Positions 58,507 to 64,000 of a DNA stretch of 64,000 bases are shown here, one piece after another. Position numbers and translations under genes: made by a program. Location of the stretch: the IMG/VR virus record IMGVR_UViG_3300027708_000030, positions 62,001-126,000 of that record; one strand, written 5' to 3'. This stretch comes from a virus. Positions within the stretch are counted from its first letter, which is position 1. The number at the start of each line of letters is the position of its first letter. The notes beneath the pieces are model-generated. The model saw only the letters and a program-made list of their open reading frames with translations. It did not search any database and had not been told where the DNA came from.

Positions 58507-59805
58507 ATGACTACTCGTCAAGATTTAGTAAAAAAATGGGCTCCGATTCTTGAGCACGAAAGTGCTCCAAAGATTCGTGACAACTATCGTAAAGAAGTAA
58601 CTGCGGTTCTTCTAGAAAACCAAGAGCGTGAAATGGCTAAGCAACGTGAAGCGTTGTTCGAAGCTGCTCCAGCTAACGCTGTTGGCTCTTATGGCGACAC
58701 TGGCGGTTTCGCTAAGTTTGATCCAGTAATGATCAGCTTGGTTCGTCGTGCAATGCCACAAATGATCGCTTATGATGTTTGCGGTGTACAACCAATGACT
58801 CAACCAACTGGCTTGATCTTCGCAATGAAGTCACGCTACTCTACTCAAGGTGGTACTGAGGCTCTATTCAACGAAGCTGATACAGACTTCGCTGGTACAG
58901 GTACTCACTCTGGTGCATATGACTTCGGTGGTTCTGAAACTACTGGTACTGGTCTAGCAACATCTGATGGCGAGCGTTTAGGTCAAGGTGGTGTTGGTGA
59001 TGGTTCTTTCGGTGCTATGGCTTTCTCTATCGAAAAGACTTCTGTAACTGCAAAGACTCGTGCTTTGAAGGCAGAATACTCTATCGAATTAGCACAAGAC
59101 ATGAAGTCTGTTCATGGTCTTGACGCTGAAGGCGAATTAAGCAACATTCTCTCTACTGAGATCCTTGCTGAAATCAACCGTGAAGTTATCCGTACAATTT
59201 ACCAAACTGCTAAGCCAGGTGCTCAAGTTGGTGTAACTACTGCTGGTACATTCGACTTAGATACTGACTCTAATGGTCGTTGGTCTGTTGAGAAGTTCAA
59301 AGGTCTAATGTTCCAAATCGAACGTGAAGCCAATGCTATCGGTCAACAAACTCGTCGTGGTCGTGGTAACGTGATCATCACTTCAGCTGATGTGGCTTCT
59401 GCCCTAGCAATGGCTGGTGTGTTAGATTATTCTTCTGGCTTGACTGGTAAGAATGATTTGACTGTTGATGATACATCCACTACTTTCGCTGGTGTATTGA
59501 ATGGTAAGTACAAAGTGTATGTTGACCCATATACTTCAAACGTATCTTCTACTCAGTTCTTCGTTGTTGGTTACAAAGGCGCATCTGCTTTTGACGCTGG
59601 TTTGTTCTATTGCCCATACGTTCCATTGCAAATGGTTCGTGCAGTTGATCCTAACAGCTTCCAACCAAAGATTGGTTTCAAGACTCGTTACGGTTTAGTT
59701 GCTAACCCATTCGTTAACTTGGATGACGGCACTTCTGGTCAAGACAACTTGACAGCTGACGTGAACTACTACTACCGTCGTGTTAAGGTTACTAACCTAA
59801 TGTAA
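58507..59805 (+). CDS. gp23: Major capsid protein gp23
   Basis: This is a 432-residue HK97-fold capsid protein (T4 gp23 521 aa). Typical blocks: KKWAPILEHESAPKIRDNYR, VTAVLLENQEREM, GGFAKFDPVMISLVRRAMPQ, DVCGVQPMTQPTGLIFAMKS / RYSTQGGTEAL, VTAKTRALKAEYSIELAQDM, RRGRGNVIITSADVASALAM and the C-terminal IGFKTRYGLVANPFVNLDDG, YYRRVKVTNLM. The propeptide site is probably LFE|A after residue 52 (EALFEAAPANAVG), matching the gp21 rule. No gp24 vertex paralogue follows, as in cyanophages. Two hairpins lie in its 3' region. Confidence 0.97.
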   Translation: MTTRQDLVKKWAPILEHESAPKIRDNYRKEVTAVLLENQEREMAKQREALFEAAPANAVGSYGDTGGFAKFDPVMISLVRRAMPQMIAYDVCGVQPMTQPTGLIFAMKSRYSTQGGTEALFNEADTDFAGTGTHSGAYDFGGSETTGTGLATSDGERLGQGGVGDGSFGAMAFSIEKTSVTAKTRALKAEYSIELAQDMKSVHGLDAEGELSNILSTEILAEINREVIRTIYQTAKPGAQVGVTTAGTFDLDTDSNGRWSVEKFKGLMFQIEREANAIGQQTRRGRGNVIITSADVASALAMAGVLDYSSGLTGKNDLTVDDTSTTFAGVLNGKYKVYVDPYTSNVSSTQFFVVGYKGASAFDAGLFYCPYVPLQMVRAVDPNSFQPKIGFKTRYGLVANPFVNLDDGTSGQDNLTADVNYYYRRVKVTNLM

Positions 59806-59813
59806 TCTAGGTT

Positions 59814-59836
59814 CGGCTTGGTTATGAATTAAGCCG
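59814..59836 (+). other. Hairpin in gp23 3' UTR
   Basis: CGGCTT and AAGCCG pair around an 11-nt loop, 9 bp after the gp23 stop and upstream of the main terminator. It may protect the abundant capsid mRNA from 3' decay. Confidence 0.4.
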
Positions 59837-59857
59837 ACATTAAGAAGCGGTACTTTA

Positions 59858-59884
59858 AGAGGGATCTTCGGATCCCTCTTTTTT
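59858..59884 (+). terminator. Strong Rho-independent terminator after gp23
   Basis: AGAGGGATC pairs perfectly with GATCCCTCT around a stable TTCG tetraloop, followed by a T-run. It ends the capsid transcription unit. Confidence 0.92.
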
Positions 59885-59890
59885 ATTTGG

Positions 59891-59897
59891 ATAAATA
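59891..59897 (+). promoter_or_regulatory. ATAAATA motif after terminator
   Basis: GATAAATAA lies between the terminator and the tube-like gene, but ends only 5 nt from the ATG, so a transcript would be essentially leaderless. Confidence 0.3.
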
Positions 59898-59902
59898 AAC
59901 TT

Positions 59903-60436
59903 ATGGCTACTACAACTATTTCCTGTCCACTACCAGATAACATTACTCCATTATCACCTAATGGATTTATGTTTAACATTACCAAATTACCTAATCTGTC
60001 ATTCTTTTGTCAGCAGGTAAATATTCCAGGTATCACTCTTGGTGCTCCAGAATTTGGTAACCCATTTAATGTGCAACCAATTCCAGGTGAAACATTAACA
60101 TACGATCAACTAACTGTTCAGTTCTTAGTTGATTCTGATATGGCAAACTACAAAGCAATCTATAACTGGATTATCGCTTTAGGTTTCCCACAATCATATC
60201 AACAGTATATAAATTTTAATGCTAATGATACTTTGAATTATTCTGAGTTAGCAAAGAACTACTCTGATGCTACTTTGCAAATTTTAGCTGGCAACAATTC
60301 AGTGTCCCAAACAATTCAGTTTAGCGATATGTTTCCAATTACGATTGACTCGCTAATGTTTGCATCTACCAATACAGATGTGCAATACCTAGTAGGGAAT
60401 GCAACATTCCGCTACGGATACTATAAATTCTTGTAA
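59903..60436 (+). CDS. Tail-tube-fold protein (gp19 superfamily); gp3 position
   Basis: This 177-residue protein has the tube-family layout: SPNGFMFNITKLPNLSFFCQ, QVNIPGITLGAPEFGNPFNV, IPGETLTYDQLTVQFLVDSD, MANYKAIYNWIIALGFPQSY and a C-terminal NATFRYGYYKFL strand. It is only distantly similar to gp19 at 52825 and closer in layout to the partial gene at 1-533. In cyanophages the gene between gp23 and uvsY is usually called gp3, the tail completion protein; T4 gp3 also has a tube-like fold. gp3-like is therefore plausible but not proven. Confidence 0.75.
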   Translation: MATTTISCPLPDNITPLSPNGFMFNITKLPNLSFFCQQVNIPGITLGAPEFGNPFNVQPIPGETLTYDQLTVQFLVDSDMANYKAIYNWIIALGFPQSYQQYINFNANDTLNYSELAKNYSDATLQILAGNNSVSQTIQFSDMFPITIDSLMFASTNTDVQYLVGNATFRYGYYKFL

Positions 60437-60443
60437 GACAAAC

Positions 60444-60472
60444 TTGATTTTTTTGTAATACTGCGGTATAAT
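60444..60472 (+). promoter_or_regulatory. Sigma70-type promoter for uvsY
   Basis: TTGATT and a perfect TATAAT are separated by 17 bp, 25 nt before the chosen uvsY ATG. This is a host-type (early/middle) promoter, unlike the ATAAATA motifs of structural genes. Confidence 0.75.
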
Positions 60473-60497
60473 GGCAGTATATAAATGTGAGGATATT

Positions 60498-60935
60498 ATG
60501 AATATTGAACAATTGCAAGAAGCGTGGGAAATTGATTGCCAGATAGATGACAACTATCTCGGTGAAACAACCACAGCTACTCCCAAGTTACATTCCAAGT
60601 ATTTAAAACTACTTGTCAATGTCAAACTAAAACACACCAAACTCCAATCAGATTACAACTTGTTACGCAAGAATAAGTTTCGCTTATATCGTGGTGAACT
60701 ATCTCGTGATGAATTAATCGCTCTTGGTTGGGAACAATGGCAAGGTGTTAAACCATTAAAGAATGAGATGGATGAATTCCTCTCAGGTGATATCGAACTA
60801 AATACTTTAAGAGTCAAGATTGATTATCTTGAAACAATGATTTATTTTCTTGAATCCGTTCTTGGTCAAATCAAAGCCAGAGATTGGCAGATTAAGACTG
60901 CAGTAGAATGGAAGAAATTCCTAGCTGGTATGTAA
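60498..60935 (+). CDS. uvsY: UvsY recombination mediator
   Basis: This is a 145-residue protein (T4 UvsY 137 aa) that loads UvsX recombinase on gp32-coated single strands. It begins MNIEQLQEAWEIDCQIDD (T4 'MRLEDLQEELKKDVFID'), has KLHSKYLKLLVNVKLKHTKL and a basic helix NLLRKNKFRLYRGELSRDEL, and ends QIKARDWQIKTAVEWKKFLA (T4 'AIKSRGFAIKHIQDMRAFEAG'). I use ATG 60498, preceded by GAGGA, because the upstream ATG at 60471 lies inside the promoter's TATAAT. The stop overlaps uvsW (TAATG). Confidence 0.92.
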   Translation: MNIEQLQEAWEIDCQIDDNYLGETTTATPKLHSKYLKLLVNVKLKHTKLQSDYNLLRKNKFRLYRGELSRDELIALGWEQWQGVKPLKNEMDEFLSGDIELNTLRVKIDYLETMIYFLESVLGQIKARDWQIKTAVEWKKFLAGM

Positions 60936-62416
60936 TGATAAAAATTGAGAAGTTAGACGAAGTTTATGTTAGAGTTTTTAGCGATGGTTCTATTGAACAA
61001 GAACTCGCTGACTTCTTTACCTATGAATATCCAGGTGCAAGATTTACACCACAATTCAGAGCAAGACTCTGGGATGGAAAAGTTCGTCTATACGATCAAG
61101 TTAGAAAAACTCTTTATGTTGGTCTAGTATCATATGTTGAAGAGTTTGCCACTCGCAATGGGTATGGCATTGAATATGTAACTCCTGTATTCCATCAAAA
61201 CAATATCACACATCAGATTGTAGAAGACTATGCCAAGTCACTCAATCCTCATGGTCGTGGTAAACCAATCGAAATCCGAGACTATCAAATTGAAGCAGTA
61301 AAGACTGCTCTCGATAAAGAGCGCACACTGCTATTATCTCCCACTGCGTCAGGAAAGTCATTTATAATTTATACCACGATGCGTTGGCATATTGCACACG
61401 ATCGTAAATGTATTATTATAGTTCCAACGACTTCACTTGTTGAGCAGTTGTACACTGACTTTGAAGACTACTCCTCTGCCAATGGTTTTAATACTGCAGG
61501 TGCTTGTCAGAAACTTTATGCAGGATTCACTAAAGAATTTACTAAAGATGTATTGATTACAACTTGGCAGTCAGTATACCTACAACCTAAATCTTGGTTT
61601 GCTCAGTTCGATGTAATCTTCGGAGATGAAGCACATCAGTTCAAAGCAAAATCCCTAACAACAGTTATGGAAAAGATGGACAAGATTCGTTACAGAATCG
61701 GAACAACAGGAACACTTGATAATAAGAAAGTGCATCGTTTAGTTCTTGAAGGTATGTTTGGTCCAGTGCATAAAGTTACTACAACCAAAGCACTTATGGA
61801 CTCAGGAAGACTGACTACCCTAAATATAATGTGTGTGATGTTGAAGTACAACGAAGAAATTCGTAAAACACAAAAGAATAAGACGTATCAAGAAGAGATG
61901 GACTTTCTTGTGAGTAATGAAAAACGAAATAAATTTATTCGTAATCTTGCAGTAAAGTGTGAGGGTAATACCTTAGTGCTTTTCCAGTTTGTTGAAAAGC
62001 ATGGTAAGATTTTATATGAATTAATAAAAGATAAAGTACACGAAAATCGTAAAGTGTTCTTTGTTTACGGAGGAACTGATACAACAGATCGTGAAGCGAT
62101 TCGTCACATTACAGAAGGTGAAAGCGACGCTATTATTATTGCTAGTTTTGGTACATTCTCCACTGGCATCAATATACCTTCTCTTGAGAATGTCATTTTT
62201 GCATCACCATCAAAGAGCAAGATTCGTAACTTGCAAAGTATTGGTCGTGGATTGAGATTGAAAGATGGCAAGACAAAATGTAATTTGTTTGATCTTGCCG
62301 ATGATTTACATTGGAAGTCTTGGAAAAACCATACTCTAAATCATGCAGCTGAAAGATATAAAACTTACGCTGAAGAAGAATTTAAAGTTAAAATAATAGA
62401 GGTGGATCTATGTTAG
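60935..62416 (+). CDS. uvsW: UvsW RNA-DNA/DNA helicase
   Basis: This is a 493-residue SF2 helicase (T4 UvsW about 500 aa) that unwinds branched DNA and R-loops and shifts replication to recombination-dependent mode. The N-terminal domain has FFTYEYPGARFTPQFRARLW (T4 'FFSFEADGYRFNPRFRYGNW'). Motor motifs: LLSPTASGKSF (K141), IIIVPTTSLVEQLYTDFEDY, VIFGDEAHQF (D231-H234), GTTGTL, TLVLFQFVEKHGKILYELI, and motif VI NLQSIGRGLRLKDG (432-445). The start is ATG 60935, overlapping the uvsY stop by one base; a longer frame from 60908 would intrude into uvsY. T4 has the pair in the opposite order (uvsW-uvsY). Confidence 0.95.
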   Translation: MIKIEKLDEVYVRVFSDGSIEQELADFFTYEYPGARFTPQFRARLWDGKVRLYDQVRKTLYVGLVSYVEEFATRNGYGIEYVTPVFHQNNITHQIVEDYAKSLNPHGRGKPIEIRDYQIEAVKTALDKERTLLLSPTASGKSFIIYTTMRWHIAHDRKCIIIVPTTSLVEQLYTDFEDYSSANGFNTAGACQKLYAGFTKEFTKDVLITTWQSVYLQPKSWFAQFDVIFGDEAHQFKAKSLTTVMEKMDKIRYRIGTTGTLDNKKVHRLVLEGMFGPVHKVTTTKALMDSGRLTTLNIMCVMLKYNEEIRKTQKNKTYQEEMDFLVSNEKRNKFIRNLAVKCEGNTLVLFQFVEKHGKILYELIKDKVHENRKVFFVYGGTDTTDREAIRHITEGESDAIIIASFGTFSTGINIPSLENVIFASPSKSKIRNLQSIGRGLRLKDGKTKCNLFDLADDLHWKSWKNHTLNHAAERYKTYAEEEFKVKIIEVDLC

Positions 62417-62889
62417 ACGAAAACGAATTCTATATTGTAATGAAACTCACTTCGGGAGAGCAGGTTATGGCTGTGCTCAAAGAAGAAGATGATGAACATG
62501 TTCTACTTGAATCTCCCATGTGTATAAAAACTATTCCGATAGTTGAACAAAGTCGTGAGCATGTAACTGCACATCCTCTTTGTCAATTCTCGGATGATCG
62601 TACATTTGTAATTGCTAAACGAGACATTATGTTCGTTAAGAAGTTGCATCATCTATTTGTTCCTCATTATCAACGCATTGTTGCAGAGCATGAGAGAATT
62701 TCTTTTGTATCTAAAAACAAAGATGGTTCTGTTGATTCTATAGATGAATTAGAATATGAAGATGATCTTACGCAAGAAGAAACAGTAAGAAGAATCTCTA
62801 TGCTAGAAGATTTAGCAAGAATACCTAAAGACGAGGAAGAAGAGAAGAGATACAGAGTCTTTGTTGAAGGAAACGAAACAATCAACTAG
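62410..62889 (+). CDS. Conserved T4-like phage protein, Sm-like/SH3-like N-terminus
   Basis: This is a 159-residue acidic protein: DENEFYIVMKLTSGEQVMAV, LKEEDDEHVLLESPMCIKTI, ITAHP-like 'HVTAHPLCQFSDDRTFVIAK' and RDIMFVKKLHHLFVPHYQRI. The first ~70 residues form an Sm-like barrel pattern (strands alternating with 'SGEQVMA'). Similar proteins follow uvsW in cyanophage-type genomes, with no known function. The C-terminal half is charged and helical (DDLTQEETVRRISMLEDLAR). It overlaps uvsW by 7 bp. A role in RNA binding or in recombination control is possible but speculative. Confidence 0.7.
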   Translation: MLDENEFYIVMKLTSGEQVMAVLKEEDDEHVLLESPMCIKTIPIVEQSREHVTAHPLCQFSDDRTFVIAKRDIMFVKKLHHLFVPHYQRIVAEHERISFVSKNKDGSVDSIDELEYEDDLTQEETVRRISMLEDLARIPKDEEEEKRYRVFVEGNETIN

Positions 62890-62980
62890 AGGTAACGATC
62901 AACCCTAACATAGTGATTATGTCTCAAGTCAATTAAAAAAGCAAATTTATTTTATCTACAACTTTGCAATCCAATAAGAT

Positions 62981-63009
62981 TTGTCTTTTCGTCATGATTG
63001 ATGTATACT
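62981..63009 (+). promoter_or_regulatory. Sigma70-type promoter for gp55
   Basis: TTGTCT and TATACT are separated by 17 bp, 36 nt before the gp55 ATG, within a 156-bp gap that is the longest in this half of the window. No ATAAATA motif is present here. Confidence 0.65.
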
Positions 63010-63045
63010 TATGAATAACTTGAATTAAATGAGGAACGAGTATGT

Positions 63046-63609
63046 ATGGCACAATATGTAAATAACGCTGATTTTTTAGCAGCTATCGTTGAGATGCGAG
63101 CTAAGAAAAAAGAAGCTGAAGAAAAAGGTTTACCGAAACCTCAAGTAAGTAATTACATTGGTGAATGCATTCTTAAGATAGCAAACCATCTTTCTTATAA
63201 ACCAAACTTTATCAATTACTCCTATCGTGAGGAGATGATATCTGATGGCGTTGAAAACTGTCTTCAGTATATTGATAACTTTGATCCCACCAAATCCAAT
63301 AATCCATTTGCATATTTTACGCAGATTATCTGGTATGCATTTCTGCGAAGGATTGCTAAGGAAAAGAAACAAAGTTATATTAAAGGTAAGTTGATTCAAG
63401 ACATGCCCTTTGAAATGTTTGAGTTACAAGAACAAGATGACACAGGTGAATTTCATAATGCGTATTTAGACTTCATGCAGCAGAATCATACATTCGATGA
63501 TTTCATTGGACGTAAGAAAGAAAAGGCTGCAAAGAAAAAGATGGAAAATACATTGAACAGTTTTTTGGATGATGAAAATGACACAGGACATAAGACAGTG
63601 GATTCGTGA
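63046..63609 (+). CDS. gp55: Late-transcription sigma factor gp55
   Basis: This is a 187-residue sigma subunit (T4 gp55 185 aa) that directs host RNA polymerase to TATAAATA late promoters with gp33 and the gp45 clamp. It shows AQYVNNADFLAAIVEMRAKK (T4 'YNYVNNKELLQAIIDWK'), YSYREEMISDGVENCLQYID-NFDP and NNPFAYFTQIIWYAFLRRIA / KEKKQ (T4 '[48 protein letters not shown]'). This is the sigma region-2-like core. The C-terminus is charged (FIGRKKEKAAKKKMENTLNS). GAGG lies 11 bp before the ATG. Its promoter is host-type, consistent with earlier expression than the genes it controls. Confidence 0.93.
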   Translation: MAQYVNNADFLAAIVEMRAKKKEAEEKGLPKPQVSNYIGECILKIANHLSYKPNFINYSYREEMISDGVENCLQYIDNFDPTKSNNPFAYFTQIIWYAFLRRIAKEKKQSYIKGKLIQDMPFEMFELQEQDDTGEFHNAYLDFMQQNHTFDDFIGRKKEKAAKKKMENTLNSFLDDENDTGHKTVDS

Positions 63610-64000
63610 GTTAGCAGCAGGACATAAAACAGTGACGAGATCTTACCCTGCACTGGCAAGAAGTTTAAAAAGTAGACGAAAAAAACAAGGCAAAAAACTT
63701 CTTAGAAAATATGTATGGGATACATACGATAACCAATTTGATTTGAATGAGATTATGAGTAATAATGAAAAAATATTTTTAGGTGTTTCTGATTTCGAAG
63801 ACTTAGTCACAGTCGAAATTATGAAGCGTCGTGTTGATGCAAAACTATCAACTGTACAACGAGAAACAACTGTTCTCTGCGATCGTCAACGATGGTCCAA
63901 ATGGGCAGAAGATCAATACAAAGATTGTTTGTTCGTGCAAAGTAATGCATCGACTGGATTTATTATTGAAGAAAATACTAACAACTTTATCAAGTTTGAT
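63572..64000 (+). CDS. Unrecognised protein, partial at 3' end
   Basis: The frame starts with ATG at 63572 (or 63578), inside the 3' end of gp55 in another frame, and stays open to the window edge (143 codons). The N-terminus is very basic: MTQDIRQWIRELAAGHKTVT, SYPALARSLKSRRKKQGKKL, then KYVWDTYDNQFDLNEIMSNN and EKIFLGVSDFEDLVTVEIMK. No family recognised. The 38-bp overlap with gp55 suggests coupled expression; the basic segment could contact nucleic acid. Codon use resembles its neighbours. It is not gp47, gp46 or gp33 by any motif I can see. Confidence 0.65.
   Translation, partial: MKMTQDIRQWIRELAAGHKTVTRSYPALARSLKSRRKKQGKKLLRKYVWDTYDNQFDLNEIMSNNEKIFLGVSDFEDLVTVEIMKRRVDAKLSTVQRETTVLCDRQRWSKWAEDQYKDCLFVQSNASTGFIIEENTNNFIKFD

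Noticed and set aside
60471-60497. Upstream ATG for uvsY
   Set aside because: It lies in the TATAAT of a good sigma70 promoter; the ATG at 60498 has a GAGGA site and aligns with T4 UvsY.
1-64000. tRNA, integrase, transposase or auxiliary metabolic genes
   Set aside because: None seen by eye in either strand; tRNA absence should be confirmed with a dedicated search.

Overview
This window is the virion-structure and late-gene half of a T4-like contractile-tailed phage (Caudoviricetes, former Myoviridae). Its gene order and domain content look closer to the aquatic 'exo-T4' phages (cyanophage- and pelagiphage-like) than to enterobacterial T4. The evidence is a nearly continuous run of T4-type structural genes (head completion gp4, baseplate 48-53-27-like-5-PAAR-25-6-7-like-8, neck 13-14-15, terminase 17, sheath 18, tube 19, portal 20, prohead 67-21-22, capsid 23) followed by uvsY, uvsW and the late sigma factor gp55. 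The DNA is AT-rich by eye and almost every base is coding. I see no tRNA, integrase, transposase, photosynthesis or other metabolic gene, so the host cannot be named from this window; an aquatic bacterium is an inference.

Layout. (1) 1-1574, minus strand: a partial tail-tube-fold protein, an unnamed conserved protein and gp4, diverging from the rest at a 51-bp promoter gap. (2) 1626-20480, plus: the baseplate operon, with a three-domain-plus spike protein gp5 that carries both a GH19-like glycosidase and an M15-like peptidase, and ending in a 2098-residue DUF4815 protein that replaces T4 gp9-12. (3) 20482-46524, plus: a ~26-kb receptor-binding/fibre array of more than 30 genes. It contains five paralogous tip proteins (hallmark INGAMxIDQRNAG), five 49-53 aa microproteins each placed directly after one of those tips, other tip families each with its own small partner gene, two fibres with S74 self-cleaving chaperones, a YadA-like beta-roll fibre and large Gly/Thr-rich fibres. 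(4) 46529-59805: neck, packaging, tail, portal, prohead and capsid genes. (5) 59903-64000: a third tube-like protein, then recombination (uvsY, uvsW) and late-transcription (gp55) genes driven by sigma70-like promoters, ending in an unrecognised partial gene.

How it works together. Host-type promoters (TTGATT-17-TATAAT before uvsY; TTGTCT-17-TATACT before gp55) would make gp55 and recombination functions earlier; gp55 would then recognise the (T/N)ATAAATA or CTAAATA motif that recurs in at least 16 intergenic gaps ahead of structural genes. Strong hairpin terminators close the capsid gene and subdivide the fibre array. The most unusual system is the fibre array: tips are paired with family-specific small genes, only the fibres with built-in S74 chaperones (and one exception) lack a partner, and near-identical DNA blocks in the paralogous tips look suited to recombinational swapping of host-range modules. 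I cannot run alignments, so product names rest on recognised motifs, length and synteny.
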